A stretch of DNA of 64,000 nt. Origin: Bog-159 sp035602155 (GTDB taxonomy: Bacteria > Acidobacteriota > Terriglobia > Bryobacterales > Bryobacteraceae). The stretch lies in the NCBI GenBank assembly GCA_035602155.1, contig DATNMW010000250.1:47240-111239 (forward strand), read 5' to 3'. A program made the translations under genes and the position numbers. A model generated the notes under the pieces. The model saw only the letters and a list, made by a program, of their open reading frames with translations. It had not been told where the DNA came from and did not search any database. Positions 33,621-41,722 of this stretch are shown piece after piece; within the stretch, counting starts at the first letter, position 1, and the number at the start of each line of letters is the position of its first letter.

Positions 33621-34421
33621 TTACCAGTTCCAATTCAGCCGATAGACCTCAGCGATGTGCATCTCGACCGGAACGGTAGTCCGAACCACGTTTCCACTCG
33701 GGACCACTTGCTGAAGCGAGTCTTCATCCGCCCCAAAGATTTTGATAAGCTCTGCCGCTGTGCATCTACGCGCATCCGGAAAGCGAATTTCGATGGTCAA
33801 TTTGTCCGTGTTTTGAAGCACTTGGTGCTCAAACCATTCAAGATTCGTGACGAAAGAGTCCTTTACATTGCTTTCCAAAGTGACTTCCACCGAATCTCCT
33901 TTGCGAATCTGACCTGTAAACCTGGCATAGACATAGCCTTTGCGACTCTCAAATTCGACCACACGCCCAGGGCTCGTTATCCTGGTCGGTTCAATCTTCC
34001 CATCGCCTCCGGTCTTGCTGACGAGCACTTCGCTGCCGTCCCGGTTGAACTTCATCGTCTGCGTGCGTGCCCATGTGGCGCTCCTGCCCGTGGGATCCAA
34101 GATCGTCACCACATCAGTGACGTCAGTGCGTGTAAGGAGACCAATTCTCCCTCTTCTAAAAGGGAGGTGCAGCGAGGGAATTCCCGAATAAAACCCCTGA
34201 TAAAGTACGAGGCCTAATACCAGCCCGAGGGTATAAAATGGTCGGCTGTTAGGGCCGAAATTCTTGAGGAAGACGATCAGCGTCGACCCTACAGGGACTG
34301 CAAGAACCGTGCCGAGCTTCTTGACATCGTATGTTTCGAATCGCTCGAGAAAATACCGAAAGACGAACCCTACAAAAATTCCAAAGCAGGCAGATCCAAT
34401 CGGTGCGACGATTTCTTCCAT
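33621..34421 (-). CDS. Membrane-anchored protein of unknown function (266 aa)
   Basis: From ATG 34421 the protein has three hydrophobic segments in its first 90 residues (ACFGIFVGFVFRYFL, TVLAVPVGSTLIVFL, LGLVLGLVLYQGFY), then a soluble C-terminal part of about 170 residues rich in strands (VVTILDPTGRS, TMKFNRDGSEVLV, DKLTIEIRFPDARR). No catalytic motif is recognised. The stop codon TAA at 33621-33623 overlaps the duplicated target of the small element, so the insertion just spared the gene. Base composition is less GC-rich than in its neighbours, which hints at transfer. It is flanked by BrnTA and the brnT relic. Confidence 0.75.
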   Translation of the reverse strand: MEEIVAPIGSACFGIFVGFVFRYFLERFETYDVKKLGTVLAVPVGSTLIVFLKNFGPNSRPFYTLGLVLGLVLYQGFYSGIPSLHLPFRRGRIGLLTRTDVTDVVTILDPTGRSATWARTQTMKFNRDGSEVLVSKTGGDGKIEPTRITSPGRVVEFESRKGYVYARFTGQIRKGDSVEVTLESNVKDSFVTNLEWFEHQVLQNTDKLTIEIRFPDARRCTAAELIKIFGADEDSLQQVVPSGNVVRTTVPVEMHIAEVYRLNWNW

Positions 34422-34433
34422 ATCGTGGCAGGT

Positions 34434-34454
34434 AGTATATCACAATTTAATTGT
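34434..34454 (-). promoter_or_regulatory. Promoter/operator of the membrane-protein gene
   Basis: On the minus strand TATACT (34439-34434) lies 13 bp before the ATG. Immediately upstream is the perfect palindrome ACAATT T AATTGT (34442-34454), which would sit in the promoter spacer and could be an operator. It abuts the conserved brnT upstream block. Confidence 0.4.
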
Positions 34455-34540
34455 CACAACAGCGTTGATAATGCAATTGTCGTCGTGAGGCGGCGGAGAA
34501 TGTTGAGTTTGAATGGATCAAATAAATCGTCGAACACGTT
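34451..34540 (+). pseudogene. Truncated second copy of the brnT promoter and 5' end
   Basis: The block TTGTCACAACAGCGTTGATA..CAATTGTC and then GTGAGGCGGCGG..GTTGAGTTTGAATGG aligns with the brnT upstream region and first codons at 32292-32365. In one frame it reads VEFEWIK and stops (TAA). After about 34540 homology ends. It is a relic of a duplicated brnTA unit. Confidence 0.6.
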
Positions 34541-34551
34541 TTTGGCGCGCC

Positions 34552-36315
34552 CTACTTTTTCTCCGCCCGGAACTTCGCCCACGCCAACTGCGACTTGCCC
34601 ACCTCGAACAGCAGCTTCAGCGCGTTCACCTTCTCCGGCGGTACTAACTCGCCTGACAGGAATTGCCGCAAGGCCTCAGACCGCCGCAGCTTGCCCGACG
34701 ACGTCCGCGGCAGCGTTCCCGCTTCCAGTAACTCCACATCCCGCGGCTTCAATGAAAGGCCTTTCAGGATGCAGTGGTTGATCTCGGCGATCACCTCTTC
34801 TTCGGGCCGCTTCTTGTGCGGGTCCTTTTCGGCCAGAATAAAGAGTTGCTCGCCTTCGCCTTCGACCATAGTGCTCACCGCCACGGCGCAGCCCTTGCGC
34901 ACACCTTCCACGTCCAGCAGCAGCTCTTCCATCTCCTGCGGAGCGTAGTTGCGCCCGCGAATGATGATCAGGTCCTTGGCCCGTCCGGCAATGTAGAGTT
35001 CGCCTTCGTGAAAGAAGCCCAGATCGCCCGTGTCCAGCCAGTCGCCATGAATCATGTTGGCGGTCAACTCAGGGCTTTCCCAGTAACCCTTGGTGATCGA
35101 CGGCCCTTTAACCCATATGCGGCCCACGCGCCCCTCCGGCACGCGCTGCTCCCGGTCGTCGAAGATGGCTACTTCCACGCCCGGCAGCGCCCGGCCGACG
35201 GATACGATACGCCGGCCGTCGCCCAAGTGCGCGGTGCCGCCGTTCCACAAGCCCTCGCGGCTGAATTCCGTGAAGCGCGGCAAGTCGTCGAGACCGGTGA
35301 AGGTGACGCCCAATCCGGCTTCGGCCAATCCGTAGACCGGCGTCATGGCCGTGGGCTGGAAGCCCCAGCGCGCGAAACGCTCGGTAAAGCGCTGGACGCC
35401 GTCGGATTCGATCGGCTCCGCGCCGTTCAAGGCAGCCCGCCAGTGCGACAGGTCCACCCCTTCCATCTCCTCGTCTTTGATCTTGGTGGCGCACAAGCTG
35501 TATGCAAAATGCGGCGCCGGCGAAATCGCCGATTTGTAGCGCGACAAGGTGCGCAGCCAGATGGCCGGCTTGGCAAGGAAAGTATCCGGTCCCATGTAAG
35601 TTACTGTGCCGGGGTAATACATCCCCAGATACAAGCAACCCACCAGGCCCATGTCGTGATAGAGCGGCAGCCAGCACACGCAGCCGTTATCGATTTCGTC
35701 CTCGCCGCGGTACACCAGGCACTGCTGCATCATCGTCAGATTGGCCAACAGATTGGTGTGTGTGACCATCACGGCCTTAGGCTCGACCGTTGTCCCCGAA
35801 GAGAATTGCAGGAACGCGGGTTGCTCCGGATCCACTTCCACCGGCTGCCAGCGTCCACCGCCGGTCTGTAAATCCTTGGCATCCAGAACCTCCCGTAGCG
35901 ACTCTATACCCACTACCCCAGGGCCAAGCAGCTTCCGAATGCGGCTTTCGGTAATCAGGTACCGCGCCCCGATCTTGGTCAACATTTTCCGTAAGCGGGC
36001 GAAGTATTCGTCGAGCTTGCCCAATCGGAATGGCGGATAGAGCGCCGCTGGAATGCCGCCGGCAAGCTGCACCCCCAGCAGAGAATCGAAAAACTCGATC
36101 GATGTGGAAAGAATCAAGGCCACGCGGTCGCCCGGCCGGAGCCCGCTCGCCTGCAACGCCGCGGCGGCCTTCTGCGCGCGGCGCAGCACGTCCCGGTACG
36201 GATAAAAAGTAGCTTCCTCGGAGGGCGCTACGAAGCGCGCGCCCCAGCGTGTACATGTCTCCAGCTTCAGTAGAATCTCGGGTAACGTGGCGCCTTTGAG
36301 CGTCAGCGCACTCAT
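34552..36315 (-). CDS. Fatty-acyl-AMP ligase (FAAL-like)
   Basis: ATG 36315 (MSALTLKGATLPEILLKLE) overlaps the ACP stop by ATGA. The 587-residue ANL-family enzyme has the adenylation P-loop FSSGTTVEPKAVMVTH near 178, LPLYHDMGLVG and TPVYGLAEAGLGV near 345, all typical of the FAAL branch, and a C-terminal lid with DLIIIRGRNYAPQE and a catalytic Lys in LPRTSSGKLRR. FAALs adenylate a fatty acid and load it on an ACP, often as starter for a PKS. The adjacent ACP is the obvious acceptor. A link to the PfaA-like synthase 9 kb away is inference. Confidence 0.9.
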   Translation of the reverse strand: MSALTLKGATLPEILLKLETCTRWGARFVAPSEEATFYPYRDVLRRAQKAAAALQASGLRPGDRVALILSTSIEFFDSLLGVQLAGGIPAALYPPFRLGKLDEYFARLRKMLTKIGARYLITESRIRKLLGPGVVGIESLREVLDAKDLQTGGGRWQPVEVDPEQPAFLQFSSGTTVEPKAVMVTHTNLLANLTMMQQCLVYRGEDEIDNGCVCWLPLYHDMGLVGCLYLGMYYPGTVTYMGPDTFLAKPAIWLRTLSRYKSAISPAPHFAYSLCATKIKDEEMEGVDLSHWRAALNGAEPIESDGVQRFTERFARWGFQPTAMTPVYGLAEAGLGVTFTGLDDLPRFTEFSREGLWNGGTAHLGDGRRIVSVGRALPGVEVAIFDDREQRVPEGRVGRIWVKGPSITKGYWESPELTANMIHGDWLDTGDLGFFHEGELYIAGRAKDLIIIRGRNYAPQEMEELLLDVEGVRKGCAVAVSTMVEGEGEQLFILAEKDPHKKRPEEEVIAEINHCILKGLSLKPRDVELLEAGTLPRTSSGKLRRSEALRQFLSGELVPPEKVNALKLLFEVGKSQLAWAKFRAEKK

Positions 36316-36605
36316 GCCTGCGGCTCCGGCTCGCAAACCCGGCTGGCGATCATCTTCACCAGATCCTGGACGGTCTGCAGCTCCTGCCATTGTTCCAACC
36401 CGAAAGCGCAGCCAAAGTCCTGTTCGATGGTGGTTACCAGCACCACTTGCGCCAGCGAATCCAGTTGCAGGGCGTCCATCAGCGAGACGCTGGGACCGAT
36501 CGCCGCGATCTGTTCCGGCGTCAGGTTAAGCTGTTCCTTAGCGATCTTTTTCAGATGCTCCAGAATGGTTTCTTCGTTCCATTTGACGAGCGTTTGTTCG
36601 GGCAT
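36312..36605 (-). CDS. Acyl carrier protein
   Basis: A 97-residue carrier protein. ATG 36605 is chosen because it follows GGAGAGAGG with good spacing; an ATG at 36620 overlapping the upstream stop is possible. The phosphopantetheine site is the Ser in LQLDSLAQVVLV, within a four-helix pattern (EETILEHLKKIAKEQL, VVLVTTIEQDF, VQDLVKMI). It sits between an acyl-CoA ligase and a FAAL with overlapping or near-overlapping ends, so it should receive an acyl chain from the FAAL. Confidence 0.9.
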   Translation of the reverse strand: MPEQTLVKWNEETILEHLKKIAKEQLNLTPEQIAAIGPSVSLMDALQLDSLAQVVLVTTIEQDFGCAFGLEQWQELQTVQDLVKMIASRVCEPEPQA

Positions 36606-36619
36606 TGGGCCTCTCTCCA

Positions 36620-38473
36620 TTATGTTTGGTAACTGCCGACTGGCATGACCTTCTCCGGCGGCGGGATGACCAGCGGATCTTCCCGATGGTACATTTGCCC
36701 GATCCAATCGGCGTACTTGCGCTCCAGTACCGAGCGGCGCACTTTCTGCGTGGGCGTCACCAGTTCAGTGTCCAGCAATGCCGCCTCATTGAGGAAGCAG
36801 AATCGCTTGGCCTGCTCGAACGAGGAGAACTCGGCTTGCAAGCTTGCTAATTCCTGGCGGAAAAGCGCAACTACGCGCGGCGCCAGCAGTAATTCATCAT
36901 AGCTGCTGAAAGCCAGCCCGTGCTGGGACGCAACGCGCGCCAGGTTCTCCGGATGGGCTACGATCAGCGCGCAGACGAACTTGCGGCCGTCCCCGACGAT
37001 CAACGCCTGCTGAATATAAAGGCTGCGCTGCAGCGCGTGCTCCAGCGGTGCGCACGCTACATTCTTGCCATTCGAGAGAACCAGGATCTCCTTGCGGCGG
37101 CCCGTGATGCTGACGTTCCCCTCGGCGTCCATGCAGCCCAAGTCGCCGGTGTGCAGCCAGCCGTCCTCATCCAATATCTGCCGAGTGGCGGCTGCGTCCC
37201 GATAATAGCCCAGCATCACGTGCGGTCCGCGCGTGAGAATCTCGCCATCCTCGCCGATCCGCACTTCCACGCCATCGAGCGGGCGCCCCACGCACCCAAT
37301 CTTCTCCCGGCGATATTCGTTGAGCGCGATCACCGGAGAGGTTTCCGTCATGCCATAGCCTTGCAGCACGTCGAAGCCGGCCGCGCGGAAGAAAAGTTCT
37401 ACATCCGGGTTGAGCCAGGCGCCGCCGGAGACGAAGTATTGGAGACCATACAACTGGCGGTGAACTTTCGGATAGACCAGCACATTGGCCAGCGGAGCCA
37501 GCAGCCTTTGGGAGAGGCTGGCGGATTGTCCGGCCACCATCTTGGCCCGCGCGCACGCCACTGCGGCCTCGATCAATTTCCCGGCTATGACGCGCCGGTA
37601 TGGTGCAAGCTGGGAGATCTGGATCTCCACGGCCTCCTTCACCTTTTCCAAAATCCGAGGCACGACCCCTATAATGTCGGGCCGGTGTATGGGCAACAGT
37701 TCTTTCAGATCGTGCGGATCGCCGTAAGCGATGCGCACGCCCTCGTGGAAGTAGCCAAAGCTGAGCGTGCGCTCCAAGACATGCGGCAGCGGCAGGACCG
37801 AAAGAGCCTGGTGGGCTGTATTGGAAGGGACTCGCGCCAGGCTGCCGCGCAGATCGGAAACGATATTGCCGTGCGAAAGCATTACGCCTTTAGGCGTGCC
37901 AGTAGTGCCGGAAGTATAGACAATGGTCGCCAGGTCGTGCGGCTCGGAGGCCAGCGAGTCGGTTCGGATACGATGCACCGCGGCCTCTTCGAATACGGGC
38001 GCTTCGGCGACAATTCCCGGCAAGGAGGTGGGGACGCCGGGCGTCTCCTCCATGGCCACGATGGTCCGCATACCCTCAGCCGATTCCGCGAGCAGAGGCC
38101 GCAGAATTTCCCATTGTGTCGCGCCGGCGATAATGGCCGCGCGGCACCCGCTGTGCCGCAACTGGTAGGCGATCTGCGAGGGCGATAGCGTGTTGTAAAT
38201 CGGCACCACCACCAGGCGCGAAAGCAGAACGGCGAAATCCGCGATGTGCCACTCCGGCCGGTTCTCCGAGAACACCGCCACCCGGTCGCCCGGCGCCAGG
38301 CCGGAACGAAGCAGGAACTGCCGCAGCGCGAAAACCGCCCGCGAGAAACGCTCCGTGGACCAGACCGTCAACTCGCCGCGGTTTTGAAAACTCAGCAGAC
38401 GGTCGAAACGATAACGGTCCAGATGGTGAAAGAAGAGGTGATTCAGCGTGGTGACGCCGTGGTTCGGCTGCAT
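36620..38473 (-). CDS. Long-chain acyl-CoA synthetase (FadD-like, AMP-forming)
   Basis: The 617-residue ANL enzyme has the P-loop IVYTSGTTGTPKGVMLSH near 188-205, GYGMTETSPVIALNEY near 370, WLHTGDLGCMDAEG near 430 and the hinge GRRKEILVLSNGKNVA. The N-terminal FSENRPEWHIADFAVL and the segments around the tunnel match bacterial long-chain acyl-CoA synthetases. It forms a unit with ACP and FAAL downstream. Having both a CoA and an AMP ligase suggests that one fatty-acid pool is sent to CoA and another to the ACP. A 108-bp gap precedes it, so it may have its own promoter. Confidence 0.9.
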   Translation of the reverse strand: MQPNHGVTTLNHLFFHHLDRYRFDRLLSFQNRGELTVWSTERFSRAVFALRQFLLRSGLAPGDRVAVFSENRPEWHIADFAVLLSRLVVVPIYNTLSPSQIAYQLRHSGCRAAIIAGATQWEILRPLLAESAEGMRTIVAMEETPGVPTSLPGIVAEAPVFEEAAVHRIRTDSLASEPHDLATIVYTSGTTGTPKGVMLSHGNIVSDLRGSLARVPSNTAHQALSVLPLPHVLERTLSFGYFHEGVRIAYGDPHDLKELLPIHRPDIIGVVPRILEKVKEAVEIQISQLAPYRRVIAGKLIEAAVACARAKMVAGQSASLSQRLLAPLANVLVYPKVHRQLYGLQYFVSGGAWLNPDVELFFRAAGFDVLQGYGMTETSPVIALNEYRREKIGCVGRPLDGVEVRIGEDGEILTRGPHVMLGYYRDAAATRQILDEDGWLHTGDLGCMDAEGNVSITGRRKEILVLSNGKNVACAPLEHALQRSLYIQQALIVGDGRKFVCALIVAHPENLARVASQHGLAFSSYDELLLAPRVVALFRQELASLQAEFSSFEQAKRFCFLNEAALLDTELVTPTQKVRRSVLERKYADWIGQMYHREDPLVIPPPEKVMPVGSYQT

Positions 38474-38581
38474 GCGGCTTCCATGGGGTTCGACGGATTA
38501 CGCTTGGTGTCTTTTGAAGCTAACACGAAAGCCACAGTAGAATCAAGCGAATGCGAGTGAGCCGATAGTGGTACCGGCCTA

Positions 38582-39559
38582 TTACGAAAGCGGATAACCG
38601 GGCAGTCCCGCCAGAGACAGGGCCAACATGCTCAGCATAACCAGGAACAACGCGCTGGCGGCGAACGACGCATCGGGCATCAAGTGAATGACGATGCCCA
38701 GGCTGGCCCCAAACGCCGTCAGCAACCACAGAATCCAGACGACCTGCCGCTGGTCCAGTCCCAGCGATGCTAATCGGTGCGAGCTGTGGTCGCATCCACC
38801 AAGCGAGATCGGCCGGCCGGCGAGCGTCCGTAGAATCGAAACCAGCGCCATATCGAAAATCGGATAGGCAAGTGTCAGTACCGGATAAACGAAGCCGGTC
38901 AGTAGAATGCCTTTATGCTGCGCCGGGCCAGCCAGGGCCAGGGCGCCCAGCGCGAAACCGGCCGGCAGGCTTCCGCAATCGCCCATGAAAATGCGCGCCG
39001 GAGGGTAATTGAAAAAGAGGAAACCGGCGAATGCCCCAGCCAGTATGGCGTACAGATCTGCATCCGCCGGGTATCCCTCGGAAGTTAGCAGCCATGCGCG
39101 AAACAGACAGACGATAATCACCACTCCGGCGCACAGCCCGTCCATATTGTCGATCAGGTTGAAGGCATTGGTGATCATCACGATCCAGAAGATACTGAGG
39201 GCCACGTTTGGCGGATACCAAGGTGTTGCAAGAAAAACTACGCCGTTTAGGACCACAAAGCCGGCTGCCGCTACCTCTACGGCCAATTTAATCGCCGGAC
39301 CGAGGTGCAAGCGATCATCCAGAAATCCGAGGACCCACAGCGCCGCCACCGCCCAGGCGATGCGGGGGCAGCGCCCATGACCCGTCAACCAGTAGGCGGC
39401 CGCGCAACTCAGAAAAATCGCCAGCCCTCCGCTTGAAGGCGTGGGTACGGCGTTCCAGCGGTCCTTTCGCGGTGCAGCCGTGAAGCCCAACCAGGAATCC
39501 CCGCGGATTTGCAGCCGTGTCAGCAGCGCAGAAAGCAGACCCGTGAAGAGAACCAGCAT
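38582..39559 (-). CDS. Polyprenyl-phosphate sugar-1-phosphate transferase (WecA/MraY-like)
   Basis: The 325-residue protein is almost wholly hydrophobic, with about ten membrane segments and the PNPT signatures: PTPSSGGLAIF near 40, VLGFLDDRLHLGP (DD pair) near 75-88, NAFNLIDNMDGL near 130, IFMGDCGSL near 170 and a final GCDHSSHRL cytosolic loop. These enzymes move a HexNAc-1-phosphate from UDP to undecaprenyl phosphate, the first step of O-antigen-like glycans. With WecB in the window the product may feed a ManNAc-containing polymer. It follows the SDR gene with a 1-bp gap. Confidence 0.92.
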   Translation of the reverse strand: MLVLFTGLLSALLTRLQIRGDSWLGFTAAPRKDRWNAVPTPSSGGLAIFLSCAAAYWLTGHGRCPRIAWAVAALWVLGFLDDRLHLGPAIKLAVEVAAAGFVVLNGVVFLATPWYPPNVALSIFWIVMITNAFNLIDNMDGLCAGVVIIVCLFRAWLLTSEGYPADADLYAILAGAFAGFLFFNYPPARIFMGDCGSLPAGFALGALALAGPAQHKGILLTGFVYPVLTLAYPIFDMALVSILRTLAGRPISLGGCDHSSHRLASLGLDQRQVVWILWLLTAFGASLGIVIHLMPDASFAASALFLVMLSMLALSLAGLPGYPLS

Positions 39560-39560
39560 C

Positions 39561-40553
39561 CTATACCGTTACCGTTGAAAAGCTTTTTGACAAACGAACC
39601 CATTCACAATCCACCACCCGCCGCACGATGGCTTCGAGCGAAGTGGCCGGACGGTAATGCACCAGGCTCTCCAGCTTTTCGAGACAAGGCACGCGCCGGT
39701 CCATATCTTCGAATCCGGGGCCGTAGGCTTGATCGTAAGGCACGTGTTCCACAGACGACGGCGATCCGGTAATCTCCCTGACCAGCGCGGCCAGTTCGTT
39801 GATGGTTACCTCCCGGTCGTTGCCGATGTTGACGATCTCCCCGACGGCTGCCGGCGTTTGCGCAAGACGCACCATGGCTTCCACCACATCGCCTACATAA
39901 GAGAAGCAGCGGCGCTGCTGCCCGGTATGGTGTATGGTCAGGGGTTCGCCCCGCAGCGCCTGGCGCACGAAGGTGGGCAACACCATGCCGTAGCGGTCGG
40001 TCTGGCGCGGCCCGACGGTATTAAAGAAGCGCAATACCGTTACGGGCAGACCGCGCTCGCGCCAGTAGGCCAATGCCAGCCATTCATCCAGCGCTTTCGA
40101 GGCGGCGTAACTCCAGCGCCCGATATTGGTGGGACCAAGCACCAGGTCGTCCTCTTCGCGGAACAGCCGGCTCATGCTCCTGCCATAGACTTCCGATGTG
40201 GATGCCAGCATTACCGACTTGCCCTTCTTGGCCGCGCAGCGCAGCACCACCTCGGTGCCATGCACATTGGTTTCGATGGTGCGCACCGGACTGCCCATAA
40301 CGAGCTTCACCCCCACCGCCGCCGCCAGATGGAAAACCACATCGGCGCTGTCCACCAGTTCACCGACCAGGGGCTCATTGAAGACCGATTCGATGCGGTA
40401 TGAAAATGCGGGTTTGGTCTTCAGATGCGCGATATTCTCAAACGCCCCCGTCGAAAGATCGTCGAGAACGGTAACGCGCCACCCCTCCGCCAGACAGCGC
40501 TCCGCCAGATGCGATCCGATAAATCCAGCCCCGCCGGTAATCAAGACGTTCAT
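39561..40553 (-). CDS. NAD-dependent epimerase/dehydratase (extended SDR)
   Basis: The 330-residue protein opens with ITGGAGFIGSHL (Rossmann glycine motif) and DDLSTG, and has the catalytic Ser/Thr in LASTSEVYG, the YxxxK motif (YAASK) near 150 and RFFNTVGPRQ near 180, as in UDP-glucuronate decarboxylases and UDP-glucose 4-epimerases. The GPRQ.D.YGMVLP segment leans to the UXS/dTDP-glucose dehydratase side, but the substrate cannot be fixed. It overlaps the GT4 stop by ATGA and supplies a nucleotide sugar to that operon. Confidence 0.88.
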   Translation of the reverse strand: MNVLITGGAGFIGSHLAERCLAEGWRVTVLDDLSTGAFENIAHLKTKPAFSYRIESVFNEPLVGELVDSADVVFHLAAAVGVKLVMGSPVRTIETNVHGTEVVLRCAAKKGKSVMLASTSEVYGRSMSRLFREEDDLVLGPTNIGRWSYAASKALDEWLALAYWRERGLPVTVLRFFNTVGPRQTDRYGMVLPTFVRQALRGEPLTIHHTGQQRRCFSYVGDVVEAMVRLAQTPAAVGEIVNIGNDREVTINELAALVREITGSPSSVEHVPYDQAYGPGFEDMDRRVPCLEKLESLVHYRPATSLEAIVRRVVDCEWVRLSKSFSTVTV

Positions 40554-41722
40554 GAATTCCTCCCCAAGAATATTTGTCCCAAATGCTTCTTTTGCAGCAA
40601 CCCGCGGTACAACGCGTCTAAGTTTGCCACCAGCGTTTCCTTGCGATACTGCCGTGCGGCGAAAGCGCGCCCCGCAAGCCCCATGCGCGTTACCAGGGTC
40701 CGATCATCGGCTAGCGCCACTAGTGCGTCAGCCAGCGTGCCGGCATTGCACTCCGTCAACACGCCATTGGCGTACCAGCGCGCGCCGCCCGTAGCGCGCG
40801 CGGCGCTGCCCGAAACCATGTCCACCACGCCACCCACGGCGGTGGAGACAAACGGCCGCGCCGCCGCCATGCCCTGGATGAGCGCTACCGGCGTGCCTTC
40901 GTTGCGCGAAGTCTGCAATACTACGTCGCAGCGCGCCATCGCCGGCAGGAGTTCCTTCTGCCAACCCATCCACTCCACGCGACCGCCATACCGGTCGAGC
41001 AGGGCCGTCAGCGCGGCGCGGTCCGGTCCATCGCCCGCGATCACAAAGCGTATGTCCTGGCTGCGTTGCAGCACGTCTTCGACGGTGGCGGCCAGCAGGG
41101 CGATATTCTTCACTGGAACCATGCGGCCGAACCAGCCCACCGTCAGCGGGCCGCTGTCCGCCGGCGGACGCAGAGCGAAGTAATCGTCCAACTCCAGACC
41201 CAGCGGCACCACGCGAAACTTGTGTGCCGGCGCCACGCGAAACTTCGCGCTCAATTCCGTGGCCTGCTGCGGCGACACGACGCATAATGCATCGGTGAAG
41301 CGCGCCATCAGTTGCTCGACGCGCCGGAACGCGCCCGCCTGGATGCGCGAAAAATACCCATCGAGGCTATTGCCATGAAACGTGTGGATGACGATCGGCG
41401 CGCCGCTCAACACCGCCGCTAGGCGGCCCAGGCAACCCGCCATGGCGGTATGCGTGTGCACGATCGCGGGCCGTTCGCGCCGCAGCAGCCGCCACAACTG
41501 CCAGAGCGCTTTCAGGTTGCGCCACGGATGCACCGAGCGCGATAAATCCGGCACCCAGTATACGGTATCGGCGGCCTGCAGCAAGCAGCGCATGTCGCCG
41601 TCGTCCGGCTCGCAGCTTCCCGCCACCAGCAGGGTACGATATTCGAGCGCAGCCATCTCCCGCGTGAGCAGCAGCGTATGGATGGCCGGGCCGCCTATGT
41701 TCAAACGCGTGATGACGCGCAC
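40550..41722 (-). CDS. Glycosyltransferase family 4 protein
   Basis: GTG 41722 (VRVITRLNIGGPAIH) is chosen because it starts right at the conserved GT4 N-terminus; ATG 41803 would overlap the PaaK-like gene by 103 bp. The 390-residue GT-B enzyme has VHTHTAMAGCLGR, VVPLGLELDDYF, VGWFGRMVPVKN near 225 and the donor-site Glu in RNEGTPVALIQGMAAARP near 310. It likely extends a lipid-linked glycan in the cytoplasm. It shares the operon with the PaaK-like ligase and the SDR enzyme. Confidence 0.9.
   Translation of the reverse strand: MRVITRLNIGGPAIHTLLLTREMAALEYRTLLVAGSCEPDDGDMRCLLQAADTVYWVPDLSRSVHPWRNLKALWQLWRLLRRERPAIVHTHTAMAGCLGRLAAVLSGAPIVIHTFHGNSLDGYFSRIQAGAFRRVEQLMARFTDALCVVSPQQATELSAKFRVAPAHKFRVVPLGLELDDYFALRPPADSGPLTVGWFGRMVPVKNIALLAATVEDVLQRSQDIRFVIAGDGPDRAALTALLDRYGGRVEWMGWQKELLPAMARCDVVLQTSRNEGTPVALIQGMAAARPFVSTAVGGVVDMVSGSAARATGGARWYANGVLTECNAGTLADALVALADDRTLVTRMGLAGRAFAARQYRKETLVANLDALYRGLLQKKHLGQIFLGRNS

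Noticed and set aside
34774..35871. 365-codon plus-strand frame over the FAAL gene
   Set aside because: Shadow frame without start context or motif.
36920..38188. 422-codon plus-strand frame over the acyl-CoA ligase
   Set aside because: Antisense shadow with low-complexity composition; the ligase motifs are on the minus strand.
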